64,000 nt of DNA from Peronospora farinosa. Lineage: Eukaryota; Oomycota; Peronosporomycetes; Peronosporales; Peronosporaceae. The notes beneath the pieces are model-generated. The model was not told where the DNA came from, ran no database searches, and was given only the letters and a program-made list of their open reading frames with translations. The stretch lies in the NCBI GenBank assembly GCA_947646735.1, contig CANTFK010000129.1, positions 124,001 to 188,000 of the forward strand, given 5' to 3'. Below, in pieces: positions 1 to 11,779 of the stretch. Numbering within the stretch: the first letter of the stretch is position 1; each line of letters opens with the position of its first letter. The position numbers were made by a program, and so were the translations under genes.

Positions 1-371
1 TCCGTTGCAGTTTGTTGCACTGCCAGCACTTCATAGTGAGTCTTGCACGCCTTAATCTTCCGTACCATCTGGGCCTGATCCGCTGTATACGGTCGCGAAG
101 GCTCCGTCGAAGGAGATCTTAATGGAGCATTAGCTCGAGTTGTTCGATGACGCACTCTTGCAGTCGAAGCTGGTGACGTCGGCTGTGCACTGGGTATCGA
201 GGCCTTCTCCAGCTCTGCCTTGGCACGATCGCGCATTGCCTCCACACCCGCCAGCGGATACATGCGGTGCGACTTGTCAAAGAACTTGACTGCCTTTTCC
301 CAATCTCCGAGCCGTAGAAACTTCTTTCCGATCTCAAGGCATTTCTCAGCCTCCCCTTTATTCATCTCCAT
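1..371 (-). CDS. DNAJB12/DNAJB14-like J-protein, 5' part, cut by window edge
   Basis: The minus strand is open from an ATG at 371 to the window edge (123 codons seen). The N-terminus (start MEMNKGEAEKCLEIGKKFLR) has the short helical motif typical of DNAJB12/B14-type proteins. A Ser/Thr/Pro-rich linker follows (residues about 60-98), then the first residues of a J domain (KTHYEVLAVQ, about residues 111-120). Family members are tail-proximal ER-membrane Hsp40s whose J domain faces the cytosol and recruits Hsp70; that role is inferred from the family, since the HPD motif and the membrane span lie outside the window. An initiator-like element sits about 35 bases upstream of the ATG. No intron is seen in this part. 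Confidence 0.85.
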   Translation of the reverse strand, partial: MEMNKGEAEKCLEIGKKFLRLGDWEKAVKFFDKSHRMYPLAGVEAMRDRAKAELEKASIPSAQPTSPASTARVRHRTTRANAPLRSPSTEPSRPYTADQAQMVRKIKACKTHYEVLAVQQTAT

Positions 372-402
372 ACTATAAGTCCGTCTGATTTGAAGCTCGT
401 AG

Positions 403-412
403 CAAAGTGAAT
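403..412 (-). promoter_or_regulatory. Initiator-like element upstream of the DNAJB12-like gene
   Basis: On the minus strand this reads ATTCACTTTG, containing TCACTTT, which fits the YCAYTYY core of oomycete initiators. It lies about 35 bases before the ATG at 371. Confidence 0.4.
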
Positions 413-1152
413 ACTACGGCTATGGACGTGAAAGTTGCACTTACAGATACAAAAGACGCAGAAGAAAATATAAACGTCACTAGTAGCGTTAATAGCGAGC
501 AGATGCAGCCAAGGAGCGTCGACGAGGTAAGGGCACGTGAGCACCACTTGTCAATTAAATGGAGGCTATTATATTAAGAGACTGTATCGACTTTTCAGGG
601 GTTATGTTTTTAAGAACGAAATGTATTTGACAGGGTATAGAATGAGAAAAAAGTGCTTATATTTGGGACTTTTGATGAAAAAATCTAAAGTTTTGCCTTA
701 AAACCACATTTTTATTGCTTCCAAGTGACATAGGTAAATTCTCCAGTGCGATTGTTATATATTACACTACCATAAAATGAATGAATCTTACCGTTACATG
801 AAGTCGAAAGTTACAAATGGTTTAAGAAATGGAAGAATGGAGGAATAAACCTTGTAATCATTTGCGTATTACACGGTTTATTCACACCTTCATTTTGTGC
901 TTAAGAGATCTCTCCACCCACACGCAGCTTCGTCTAGCAGCTTTTTGAAGTCGCCCGATGAATATGTGAATTTTGGATGGGCTTATCTTTTATAGCGCTA
1001 ACAATTGTAAGAGGAGTTTAATCACAGTAATATCCATGATGAGCATCCATCGTAGACGCTGCCACTCTCGTCATGAAACGACTTGTGTGCTGTTTCCTGG
1101 CATCTCGAACAAAGCTATCCATACATCTTAGTGCTGTCGGACGCTCTTCATC
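413..1152. other. Intergenic, no gene seen
   Basis: AT-rich sequence between the J-protein gene and the truncated Ty3 element. Short ORFs here show no recognisable motif. Confidence 0.5.
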
Positions 1153-1247
1153 TGTATACCCTGTTCAATGGAGGAAGAGGTGATGTAGATGGTGAGGTTG
1201 ACCTTGAGGCCCTCCCATCTTAAAATGCTCTCTTAGAGCTAGACGAA

Positions 1248-2849
1248 ATGTCTGTGGATGAATTTCATCAAGCCTTGAAGGCTGGTGATCTTTCCGATGT
1301 GGTGGTCATTCGACCTAACCTCGAGCTGAACTCATCCTCGCTTGTCGATGAGACAGTCCTTGAACATACAAAGGCGGCACTTAGTGCACGTAGTGGAGCA
1401 TCTATTCTGAAGAACCCTTCTGATCCCTACTTTCCCTTAGCAAAGAAGTTTCAGGACGTGGTGTGCCACGATCCACCGTCGGTTCTACCACCTGATAGGG
1501 GTGTACGTCATGAGATTGACTTGGTTCCTGGAACCAAATACTGTGTATTACGGAAGTGGCCTTTACCCAAAGAACAGTGTGACGTCATTGACGAGTTCTT
1601 TCGTGCAAAGCACGCGGCGGGCATGGTGCGTGAGAGCAAATCTCCGCACTCTACACCCACTTTCTGTGTTAAGAAACCGAATGGTAAATGGCGTATCGTT
1701 CATGCTTATAATAAGCTCAATGCAGCCACTATACCTGCACAGACGCCAATACCCAGAAAGGATGTTCTTCAGAACAATTATGTCGGTTGTACCATGTATA
1801 GTGCGCTAGACTTTGTCGATGGTTATTACCAATTGCTTATGCGAGCTAGCGATATTCCGCTTACTGATGTTAGTACTCCGAGTGGTATGCTCTGGGAGTG
1901 GTTGGTGATGCCCCAGGGGCTATCTGATGCTCCGGTTACGTTTAACCGTTTGGTAACGCAATTGTTTCGACCCCATCGAAGTTATGCACAGACGTACTTT
2001 GATGACATTTTTGTCCATAGTCGAGCTGAAAATGTGCGGTCAGATATTGAGAACCATATTGTTCATTTACGAGCTGTGCTCGAGTGCATGCGCACTAATA
2101 AAATATATGCTAATGCATCTAAGTGCATCTTAGGGGCCGAAGAAATTCCCTTTCTAGGGTGCTTCATTGGGAAACGAGGCCTAAGAGCGGATCTCGCCAA
2201 GGTCAAAGCCATAGTCGATTGGCCTGTTCCACAGTCTCAGAAGGACTTGCGTAAACGGCTTGGCCTTGCCAATTACTTGCATAAGTACAGCGAAAATTAC
2301 GCTGATATGGCTCGGCCATTATCCAATCTCCTTAAAAAGGATGTGGAATGGTGTTGGCATGCTGGACACGAGGATGCTTTTCAAGCGATAAAGGCTAGCC
2401 TTCTTCATGCTCCTATTTTGGCTTTGCCAGACCCTGATCGACCATTTAGCGTCGTCTGTGACGCGTCGGATTTTGCCATTGGCAGTGCTCTGTTACAAAC
2501 AGATGATGAAGACCGTGAGCGTGTAATCACTTTTGAATCTCGCCAGCTGAAAGCTGCAGAAAAGAACTATCCAGTTCACGACAAAGAGCTACTTGCGATG
2601 AAGTATGCTCTAGTCAAATTTAGAGTTCATCTGCTGAGCTCAAAGCCTTTTGTGATCTATAATGATCATGCGTCTTTACGCACTGCGACTCAGTCGCCGC
2701 ATCTCTCGCAGAGAATGGCCAGATGGCTGTCATTCTTTGTCGAATATAACTTCGAGGTGAAATATAAGCTGGGCAAGCAAAATGCTTTGGATGATGCGTT
2801 GTCACGCAGACCTGACTCATGTTACGACGTTGTCGTCTTCTATCATTGA
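1248..2849 (+). pseudogene. Reverse transcriptase and RNase H of copy A
   Basis: A 533-codon open frame holds Ty3-type reverse transcriptase with the catalytic YFDD ([10 protein letters not shown], about residue 245), preceded by the fingers/palm motifs [13 protein letters not shown] and MPQGLSDAP. RNase H follows, with [11 protein letters not shown] and the DALSRRP signature near the end. It lacks the in-frame TAG that breaks copy B at 30857. The frame ends by frameshift near 2820 (compare copy B, where it runs on to 31297). Nucleotide identity with copy B looks near-complete here, in contrast to the rest of the element. It counts as a pseudogene because gag and integrase are lost or broken. 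Confidence 0.88.
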
Positions 2850-3407
2850 TCTCATTCGATCAGCGTATGCTACAGATGATCACTGTATAGCGTTGCTACA
2901 TGATATTGGCAGTGAGGAGTTTAAAGACTCGGACATTAAATTGTCGGCACGATTACGTGCGAGCCTCCATTGATATTCTATCGATCAGGAGCTGTTATAC
3001 TATCGTACAGATGTAGCGGATCCTCCGCGTATTGTGGTTCCTCATGACGAGGACCTGAAATATCGTATCCTTTATGAGGTACATGACACCGCCATCGGTG
3101 GTCATTTGGGTCGTGAAAAGACCTATGGGGCATTATGCCAACGTTATTAGTGGCCCAAATTATATAAATGGGTGAGCACATATGTGCGTACATGTGAAAC
3201 GTGTCAACGGGTGAAACCCTCGCCCCATTCGGCAGCGCCGCTGGCTAGTTTGCCTATTCCCACTGGGTGCTGGAAGTCAATTAGTATGAATTTTGTATTT
3301 GGTCTACCGAAAGATTCGCATAGCAATACGGGTATTGTGGCTTTGTTGACCGTTAGAGAAAGATGGCTCACTTAGCGGCTGTGCCGCATTTGATTTATGG
3401 TAAGTGG
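2850..3407 (+). pseudogene. Integrase remnant of copy A
   Basis: The HHCC zinc-binding region is readable (TCETCQRVK at about 3190-3220) but carries stops, for example TAG where copy B has TGG near 3148. At the first catalytic position the Asp expected in the family (MDFVFGLP) is Asn (MNFVFGLPKD), as in copy B. A shared frameshift follows, ending at a TAG at 3373. Directly after it the integrase core has been deleted: copy B bases 31709-32105 have no counterpart. Confidence 0.8.
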
Positions 3408-4260
3408 TTGGTGGGGGAGAGGTTGCCGATTTCCGATAGGCTTGCTGACGTCATCCCTGTTACTATTAAAAAAGGTGAGTGTGTGTCTCGCAACGCGATT
3501 GGATGACTAACATGTGCGTGACGCAATGGCTGATATCTAAGATAACAAAAGAAATATGCGGATGCTAATAAAAAAAATTGTATTACTTGTTATGAAGACT
3601 TATACCAAGTCTTCCTTAATTCTAAGAACCTATCTAAAGATGTAGTGTCTGCTGCCTTAAAGACAAAACTGCGTCCGCGTGTCTTTGGACCCTTAACGTT
3701 CGTGGACAATAAAGGCTTAGCGTATACGCTTCATCGGCCGCGCAAATTTCGTACGCACCCCGTGTTCTATGTTGGCATGTTCAAACCGTATTGGAATCTA
3801 TCCTAAGTGGATACGAAGACGCTATCGCCGAGCTCATCGGCACTGCCTCAGGGCGAAACATTTGGACCAAGAGATCAAGCTGCATCTCCACTCGGTTTCG
3901 ACTCTGCTCCAACGACTCGAGGCGATTAGTCATCTTCTGCACAGGTTTACGAAGACAATTCACCTCCTGAAGTAGCTTGGCATGAGCTTGTGCCGGTACA
4001 CCGGTTTCCTCCGGCATTGCTCGATAAGCAGGGAAACCTCCAGTTCCTTGTAGAATGGCTTCTTTTTAAGCGTCGTTGCCACGGTCAAAACTAGTATCTA
4101 GTGAAGTGGCGGGGATACCCCGAGCCGTGAAACCCTTTGAAATTTGTGGCTCTCTTACGGCAGGATTGCCCGTACGCTGTAAATAACTTTGATCGTCGTG
4201 CGCAGGGCCAACCTGTTGATGATGGCGTATCTCAACCGTAGTGGTGAGGGCAGGCGTGCT
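3408..4260 (+). pseudogene. Integrase C-terminus and chromodomain remnant of copy A
   Basis: This region aligns with copy B 32106-32932 but is much more diverged and has several stops and frameshifts. Recognisable pieces are the RPRVFGPLTF-like Ty3 integrase C-terminal motif (about 3675), THPVFYVGMFKPY-like (about 3750) and a broken chromodomain (YLVKWRGY, about 4095). The divergence step at 3386-3407 coincides with the internal deletion. Confidence 0.7.
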
Positions 4261-5067
4261 CACGGCCTCGGCATGTCGTGAATCGCAGCTTCAGGCGTAG
4301 CCGAAACACTGGAGTGCTGGGTATTGCATTCGTTGAGACTTCAACATTCCTCGGGCTTTATGTTAGCGTAATTGTAACGCATTTACCGCTTGAGACGAGA
4401 ATCTGCCACGTCGGTACTTGGTTGTAGAGCCCATATGCTGTTTTGGCGTCGCGCATATTGTGCCCAGCGGCTAAAAGCCTTATCCTCTTCCTTCTCGGTA
4501 TCTACCGCGAATAAAAAGGATGGCAACATTCTTTAGGGGGGGGGGCGAACTTTCCTGGAGAGGCTTGCTTAGTATTAGCTTTGCGTGGTAATGTAGGGTT
4601 GCAGGTACCGTTGTCGAAGAGCCGTTCGCGTAGCGACATCCTTAGGCGAAGTGGCCTCAGGCCCAATGGTTCAGCCAGAGAGGGACTGACCAGATGCCTC
4701 CTTAAGGCGTTCTCATCTGTGGGTGGATTGAGCTTATACTGTCGGTGACCTTGAAGCCTGGCAATATTCTTCGTCCAGCGCCTTGCGACTTCCTCTTGGT
4801 CAGCGGTCTGCTACTGTTGTTCGTCGAGTTAGTTGGTAACCGTCGCCGTTGACGATACGTCAGGCGGGTCACGAGACGCTGTTAGCACATCCTCAGCACA
4901 ACGTTAAAGGATACGTGATTGGTGTCATTTTCGCACTCAAGCGTGGTTAAAGATGACCCATCAAGTCCCCCGAAGACAGTTCCACTTTCGTAATCAAAAG
5001 CTTAGTCTAACTTTTCTTCTTCAATGAGATCCGGAAGAGTCTGTGACTCAGTTCCGGGAGGCGTCAT
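3781..5067 (-). pseudogene. Antisense gene of family 1 Ty3 element, copy A, broken
   Basis: Reading inward from near the 3' LTR on the minus strand, an ATG at 5067 opens a frame beginning MTPPGTESQTLPDLIEE. It soon meets stops, but the same protein can be followed in pieces (AFSRWAQYAR region at about 4440-4460; a coiled-coil-like segment, LLQEVNCLRKPVQ, at 3960-4017) down to 3781. Copy B carries the same frame in better condition at 32505-34150. The product is unrecognised: Pro/Ser-rich with a predicted C-terminal coiled coil. The last part lies antisense to the chromodomain-coding end of pol. Confidence 0.55.
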
Positions 5068-5172
5068 ATGGACCGTCAAAAACCGTGAGGTTCAACGTTT
5101 GCTGAATCACTACCTCCAAGAGGAAAGGTGTATAATAATTTTCTATGGGAATGTCAGTCTGGTAGGGGAGAG

Positions 5173-5626
5173 TGTAGCGGGATTACACGACGGTTGTAAC
5201 ATCATACCGAAAGTACATTTATTCGAAGTTCCATATTGCATATTATGCGTTCTTGATACCGATCCTTTTAAAAAGGGGTATTATAGATCAGTGATTTTAT
5301 AAATAGTAGTTATACCTTATACTATCGGTATCAGTTTCATTATTGATACAGTAGTACTAAGTACAACACACAATGATTATTGGATGATTCCATGTCCAGA
5401 TACATGCAATGCCAAATTATTAATATTATAATTGTAATTAATTTCAGTGTAGGGTACTTAAGAGTAGGATTATAAACATTTTTTAATGCATATATAAAAT
5501 CAGTATTCATTTTGAGTTAAAAAACGCAAGTCTCGATAAGACTTGTACTCCGTGCGTTGGTTCCTCAAACCTTTAAGCTACTGACTTGTTCTTGAACTCG
5601 ATGCGTTGGCTCTTGAAACCTCAAGC
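5173..5626 (+). repeat. 3' LTR of copy A, first 454 bases
   Basis: It starts TGTAGCGGGATTACACGACG after a purine-rich tract (GGTAGGGGAGAG) and is collinear with the copy B LTRs (TGTAACGGGGTTACACGACG) but strongly diverged. It stops at 5626, where the family 2 element begins. With the 183-base remainder at 13339-13521 it adds up to about 632 bases after removing the 5-base duplication, matching the 638-640 bases of the copy B LTRs. Confidence 0.85.
5622..5626 (+). repeat. Target-site duplication CAAGC, left member
   Basis: CAAGC directly precedes the LTR start at 5627. Its partner is not beside the 3' end of the same element (which has CACCA) but beside the 3' LTR of the inverted element, at 13517-13521 (GCTTG on the plus strand). 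Confidence 0.85.
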
Positions 5627-5931
5627 TGTAATGGGGCAACCTATTACATGAGTAGTTATAGGGACAATACATAATTACATAACTAGGAATAGAGCAAGTA
5701 TCCGATTTGCGGATACTGCGCGTCATTTTATTATTGGTTTATATTGGGGTGCCAGACCCAATAATTAACCAATAATAAATTGACTTCCATATTGATTGGT
5801 TCCCATGAGCTAAGGAACATATTCGCACTCACTGCGAATTAAAACAAAAATAGTTATATGAACGAGTTAATTAGAGCGCTTTCTCAACGCCCTTTTTGTG
5901 TAAGAAGGTAATTGGTCATTAGCCCGTTATA
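5627..5931 (+). repeat. 5' LTR of left family 2 element
   Basis: It begins TGTAATGGGGCAACC and ends CCCGTTATA; other copies end CCGTTACA, so the terminal ACA is mutated. The first 125 bases or so differ at about ten places from the right element's 5' LTR. From about 5750 onward the two appear identical. Confidence 0.88.
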
Positions 5932-5957
5932 TCTGGAAGCACTTCGTCGTCCTTCCA

Positions 5958-6999
5958 ATGACCATATTCGAGATGAACATGGGAGAGTCTTCGGTGGCTC
6001 CAGCGATCTCGCTGGAGCATTCTGATTTTCCACATCTCACCTCGGTGGAGTGGCAGGCACTACACCGCCTCGCGGCGATGTCTGGTGAAACTATTGTGGC
6101 GTCGCTGCTGAGCACAGCGACATCCGATGATCAACGTGCCGCCATCCAAGTCTATATGGTGCGCGAGTTCGCCGAAGCGAATCGGCGATTACTGACTCCC
6201 TCGTGCATTTTGCACCATGACGCTATCGAAATGGAGACGTCAACGTACTCCGGTGATGGTCCGGATCGTCTCCTCTTTAATCGCTTGTTTTGCGGGGTGG
6301 ATATTGCAATAGCGTCAAGATTAATTGACGCTACGACGGCCAAGGTCAATTTCCTGCTTTCTCGGCTTGTTGACAAAGTCAAGGAATGGGCTCTCGAAAA
6401 GCTCGTCGTAGATGAGTCGGCGTTCCCCACGCTGGACGATATCCAGCGTGACTTACGACTAGCTTCCGAGCCTCCTCAAGATGAATCTCGCTTGCGTGCA
6501 GATTTCTTCTTACTCCGACAGGGCAAGCTGTCGATGCGTGACTACGTGCAGAGGACACGTCATCTTGCTTCGTGCATTACCACGCAGCCAATCGACATGG
6601 CTTCACAAAGTCCAGGTCTTTATTTTTGATATGCAAGAGGGCATGATGCGTTACTGCCTCACACGTGCTAAACCAAAGTTCCTCGAGGAGGCATTTGCCT
6701 TCGCGCTTCGTGAGGATTACACTGTCGCGTCGTCGTACCTGCACGCAGCGTCACAACATCCCCAGACGTTTGATCCACAGCCAATAGAGCTTGATGCAAT
6801 TGAGTCCTATCGTGGCCGCGGCAAATCATTAGGCCGAGACACTTTCAATCCTAACACTATGAAGTGTTTTCGCTGTGGCAAGACAGACCATCGTGCGGCT
6901 GTCCGTCAAGCACCTGCGCCGGTGACTATGAACACAGCTGTATCACGAGGAGACGCTGTGTCGTCGGTGTTCCCGCCAAAAAACGACCGGTTCCAGTAG
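5958..6999 (+). pseudogene. Gag of left family 2 element, frameshifted
   Basis: The first frame (5958-6629, 223 codons) and a second frame (6481-6999) together cover a retrotransposon Gag region ([20 protein letters not shown] motif at about 6515-6575) and a zinc knuckle, CFRCGKTDHRAA (about 6865-6900). The frames are offset near 6595-6625, so one frameshift separates the capsid part from the nucleocapsid part. The right element has the same break. Confidence 0.8.
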
Positions 7000-7709
7000 G
7001 CGCGGGGCGCCCTACTGGCAGAAATGGAGCACCGAGTACTCAGGTGGCAGCTCGGGCTCCTTGCCTCAAAGTGATTCATACTCACTTCAATGCCACCACC
7101 ATGCGCGATGATTCAAGACTGATTATTATCAGTCTCACCGTTGCTGGAGTGAAGCGACCACTCCGAGCGTTGTTGGATTTAGGCGCTCCCAACAACTTCT
7201 TTCGTGCATCCTGTTTGTCCCTTCTCCCGTCGACTGTCACGGTTCGAGAAGTTCCAGGTGACATCGTTGTCAAACTTTCCGATGGACAACCAAAACGTGT
7301 CCCGCGTAAAACAGTGGTTTTGCTGTACATTTTCGACGGTTTCCAGAGCAACGACGAATTTTTGGTGTACGAGATGAATTATGCATTTGTTTGCATACTT
7401 GGGATGCCGTGGCTGTCACGGTATCAGCCGAAGATAGATTGGCTATCACGGTCCGTCAAACGACGAAGCGGTTATGACGTCAGTGAAGTGTTCACTCATT
7501 TGTTGGTTGCGTCATCCGATTGGCCTCACGTCAGGGTCGTGAACGAACTTGCCACGACTAGTAGTCAACACAGAGAGATCGATGGCCCTCTGTGCGCAGT
7601 ATGCTCCGTTACATTGATGGAGCCACAGAACGAGGCGGTCGAACAGGGGTTCCCTATTCACAGCGAGGCGGTCGATCGGCGGTTCCCGCACACACAGACA
7701 TTGGTCTAA
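6864..7709 (+). pseudogene. Aspartic protease region of left family 2 element
   Basis: A 281-codon frame holds a retropepsin-like fold. LRALLDLGAPNNFF lies at the active-site position, where the family has D-S/T-G; here the residue after Asp is Leu, so the protease is probably inactive. CILGMPWLSRYQPKIDW follows, matching the second conserved LGMPWL motif. It overlaps the end of the gag frame. The right element has the same substitution. Confidence 0.75.
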
Positions 7710-7925
7710 CAGGGGTTATCGATTCTCAACGAGGCGGTCGAGCAGGGGCTACCGCATACAAGAACATCGGACGAGCAGAGGCTCCCGATCAATTTCGAGG
7801 CGGTCGAGCAGGGGCTATCGCATACAAGAACATCGGACGAGCAGAGGCTCCCGATCAATTTCGAGGCGGTCGAGCAGGGGCTACCGCATACAAGAACGTC
7901 GGACGAGCAGCGGCTCCCGCAAACA
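7592..7925 (+). repeat. 66-base tandem repeats between protease and RT
   Basis: The frame 7592-8026 repeats a 22-residue unit (GGRAGATAYKNIGRAEAPDQ plus two residues), preceded by degenerate shorter GGR units. The left element has about three full units. The right element is 33 bases shorter here (18510-18911), a half-unit change. Confidence 0.8.
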
Positions 7926-8335
7926 ATTGGCGATCGAAGAAGAGCTCCCGCCTTTTATTGACGAGAATGGGCGGACTATGGATTCGCATGAGACCGACGT
8001 GGTGGATAAAGAGCCCCCACGTCTAGAGGGGGGTCACATCATCCTCTTGTGATAGCGACGTGCCAGTCTCGAGCAGGGGCTCGAGACGCAAGAGAAAACG
8101 CCAGAAACGAGCACGGCGATCACCGAGACGATAAAATTTACGTCAAAAAGCTGATGAAGATAATTCCGTAGTGACGGAATCCGTATTCGCGCTTGAATAT
8201 GTGGAGGGATCTCCACAGCATGGCCGCTACATTGAGATAGAGATCCCACCGTGCACTGCTGCAGAGATTAAATCTCTGTAAGACCTTTTATGGAAAGATT
8301 TCCTTCACGACCTCAAGGCCGGCGACATCGAGCAG

Positions 8336-9830
8336 GTGTGCATCGTTTCAGCCACCGAAGCATCCCATGAAAAAGTTCTGGAAGCTCGTCCAACGAGCGC
8401 CGAGCCTAAATCAGCGCGCGAAGAACGCTTCGCGGCACAGTCTTGGGATGCTCTTCGTGCTTCGGGCAACGCTGTATACGATATCGCCCGGTACGCCGAT
8501 ATTTTCCCGGTGAAAATTTCAGCTGAGCTTCCGGCGGATCGTGGTGTGCGGCACGAGATAGATCTCGTGTCAGGATTGAAATATTGCGTGACGCGGCAGT
8601 GGCCTTTACCGCGTGATCAAATCATCGCTATTGATGAATTTTTCGAGGGTCACCGCAAGGCTGGCCATGTCCGCGAGAGTATTTCGCCACATTCGAGCCC
8701 GACTTTCTGTGTGAAGAAAGCAACCGGCGGTTGGCGCATTGTGCACGCCTTCAACAAGCTGAATGACACCACGATTCCGGCTTAAACGCATATCCCTCGA
8801 AAAGACATGGTATTGAATACTATGTCCGAGAGCGAGATTTACAGCGCCATAGATCTGACAGACGATTTCTATCAGATCCTCATGAGGGACAGTGACATTC
8901 CGTTCACTGCGGTCAGCACCCAAAACGGGATGTTTTGAAAGTGGTTAGTCATGCCACAAGTACTTCGTCCACTTCGCGACTATGCATCGAGCTACTTTGA
9001 CGACGTTTTTGCTCACAGCCGTGATGAGCTAAAGCTCAGCGCAACGGATGCAAACCTTCGACACTTGAAGCAGGTGTTTCGAGTTATGCGCGAGAATAAA
9101 TTGTATGCGAATTTGAAGAAATGTGTCTTTTGCGCTCCCGAGATTCCAGTACTCGGTTGCTACGTCAGCAAGGAAGGTGTCCGCGCTGATCCTGAGAAGA
9201 TCTCATCGATCTGTTCGTGGCTGACGCCCAGGAACCAAACTAATTACGTCAATGGCTCGGTCTGGCGAATTACTTGCATAATTATACGAAGGATTATGCT
9301 GAGATAATTCAGCCATTATCGAATTTGCTCAAGAAAGACGTAGTATGGTTATGGAAGGAAGAGCATCAATCTGCCTTCGACTCCGTGAAGAAGAGCTTGT
9401 CCGAGGCACTGGTGCTGATGCTACCTGATGACTTCAAGCCATTCCACGTCGTATGTGACGCGAGCAATTTCGGTATAGGATGTGCCCTCATGCAATTTGA
9501 TGACGAGGGTCGAGAGCGAGTCGTGAGTTTTCAATCACGACAGATGAAACCTGACGAGAAAAATTATCCATTACACGACAAGTAACTTTTGGCTATGCGT
9601 TACGCGCTAATCAAGCTCAGAGTATATTTGCTCGGCAAAAAGATATTTTCTATCTACACAGATCACGCATCATTGCGTACCGCCGTCAAGAGTCCTCACT
9701 TGTCCCAGCGTATGTCACGGTGGTTGTCATTTTTCGCCGAGTATAAATTTGTGCATTACAAGCCTGGCAAGAAAAATATGCTCTCTGACGCGCTTTCTCG
9801 TCGTCCTGATTACGATGCACGACGCAGCAT
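8336..9830 (+). pseudogene. Reverse transcriptase and RNase H of left family 2 element
   Basis: The region reads in four frame pieces. RT fingers (PTFCVKKATGGWRIVHAFNK) end in a TAA at 8783. A TGA near 8936 replaces an expected Trp codon. About 13 residues are missing after VMPQ, before the catalytic YFDD (SYFDDVFAHS, about 8990). A frameshift lies near 9240-9290, and RNase H ([19 protein letters not shown]) is interrupted by a TAA at 9583-9585. The right element repeats all of these. Confidence 0.85.
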
Positions 9831-11670
9831 AGGTCATCAAACGGATAATGTTGATGACGACGATGATATATGTGCGTGTTGTATTGATCTGGGGCTCAAC
9901 GCGATGATTTCGACACCCGTGCTGTCGATTCGAACTCAGATCGCTGAATCCTACGCAAATGATTCCTTCTATGCAGGAATCATCAATTATCTCAGGGACC
10001 CGAGCGAAAATTTACTCGCGAAATTGACGAAACAAACACGCGACAACATCAAGCGTTACACGCTTGACGGTCCGTTACTGACATACACGATGGACGTCTT
10101 TGATTCCCCGCGTGTCGTCATCCCTGCTGATGACGACCTTCGAGCCCGATTGGTTCATGAATTTCACAACATCCCAGCTGGCGGACGCCTGGGTCGCAAA
10201 AAGACGTTTGCGGCTATTTCTCGCGTATTTTTCTGGCCGCGAATGTATAAGTACATCCAGAAATGGGTGCGCTCATGTGAAAACCGTCAGCGTGTATATC
10301 CCGCACCGTCTTCACAAGCCCCAATGCGTCCGCTTCCGATTGCTATGGAAGCCTGGCTTTTAGGCAGTATGTTTTTTTATCGTTGGACTTCGACCAGATT
10401 CACAGAAACGCACGGGCGTATTGGTGCTAGTGGATCGATTCAGCAAAATGGTCATTTTTCTCTGGTCTCCGCCAACATTACGGTGGAGACGACAGCGAAG
10501 ATCTTCATTGATCTTGTCTTCAGGCATCACGGTTTGCCAGAATCTATTGTTTCGGACTGTGACCCGCTTTTCACTTTGGCTTTCTCAACCGAATTATTCC
10601 AGCTATTAGGCACACGGTTTCTTATGTCTACGGCGCCCATCCAGAGACGGATGGACAAACGGAGCGTGTGAACAGAGTGATCGAAGATGTTTTGCGCAGT
10701 TATGCGACCTCGTTCTCGTCATGGAGTTCGTTTCTTTCACTTGAAGAATTTGCAATCAACAATGCTGTCCATGCGTCAACCGGGTTGACGCCCTTTTCGT
10801 GAACAACGCGAGGCATCCTCGCGTTCCATCGCTACTTGCTATCTCAGCTTTGGAGCACCCAGTCTCAAAGCTTGACGGGGGAATATCTACTGATGAAATT
10901 GCGCCGAAACTATTGATGGTTGATTACGATGAGGATAAGGTTGTTGCCGATTCAGCTAATGCTGGTAAGTTGGTGGCCAACGGCATATCGACTCCTGACG
11001 CGATGCATTCCATCGCGTCTACCGTTGCTAATTTTGCCCCAAAAGAGAATACGTCGCCTTTCAGTTCGGCTGCAGTAAACGAATTTCTGCTATTACGACA
11101 AGGAATCACGCGTTTTTTTGTGCGTGATGCATTACAAGAGGCAGTCGACAAAAGCAAAAGGAGAATGCAGACAGAAGAGGTCGAAAGAATATGTTTATAT
11201 TTCAAGAAGGTGACAGAGTATTGTTATCAACAAGTGGATTACCGAACACCTCAGTGACGAATTTGGGCTCTAATAAGATAGCTCCAAGATATATTGGCCC
11301 ATTTCGGGTTGGTAAGGTGCATGGTGACGCTTACACGCTAGACATACCTACATCTATGCGCTTGCGCCCGACGTTCTATGTCGGGCGCCTCAAGGCTTAC
11401 CTACCGGCGGATTTCCCTTCGAATCTTCCCCGCTCTTGTGTGCCGGCTCAACATCCGTCATTCCTTGACGACGCCGCTGAAGACGACTTGTTCCAAGTCC
11501 TGCCCGAACGCGTGCAGACTCGATCTGCCGGGGTACTCCGAACGCAGTCGTCTCAAGTTGACGTAGGCGCTCAACCAGTACCCGCTGCTCACGTCGGGTC
11601 CGCTCTGAGCCTCAGTCACAGCAACCGCACGATCTTGAGCTCTCTCAGCCATCTCGCGAGCATCAAGTAG
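9831..11670 (+). pseudogene. Integrase of left family 2 element
   Basis: The zinc-binding motif is damaged: GGRLGRKKT has Arg at the expected second His and SCENRQRVY has Arg at the expected second Cys. The first catalytic Asp region (about 10365-10440) is out of frame. VSDCDP (second Asp region) is readable near 10550. A frameshift at about 10640-10670 precedes the TDGQTERVNR (catalytic Glu) equivalent. The C-terminal GPFRVGKVHGDAYTLDI and PTFYVGRLKAY motifs are at 11300-11400. Confidence 0.8.
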
Positions 11671-11779
11671 GGCATTCTTCGATTTCTCGGCTTCAGCGCG
11701 AAGTAGGCGCAGCTCGTCATTCGACTGTACAGGCGCCCGATTAAAGAAACCGCGCTCATCTCCAGAGGTCTTCCGTCGT

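Larger units (their letters stand above)
1153..5626 (+). mobile_element. Ty3 retrotransposon family 1, copy A (5'-truncated, interrupted)
   Basis: This is a chromodomain-type Ty3 remnant collinear with the fuller copy B at 23614-34899. It begins inside the segment matching 26275-26350, then jumps to sequence matching 29543 onward, so it lacks gag, most of protease and the copia insert. Pol follows to about 3386, then an integrase-core deletion, a diverged 3' part and a 3' LTR from 5173. That LTR is interrupted at 5626 by a family 2 element. Its last 183 bases are found inverted at 13339-13521. The 3' flank duplicate would be CCGAT; the 5' counterpart is lost. Confidence 0.9.

Noticed and set aside
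7592..7925. CRISPR-like array
   Set aside because: Units are head-to-tail coding repeats without spacers, inside a retrotransposon frame.
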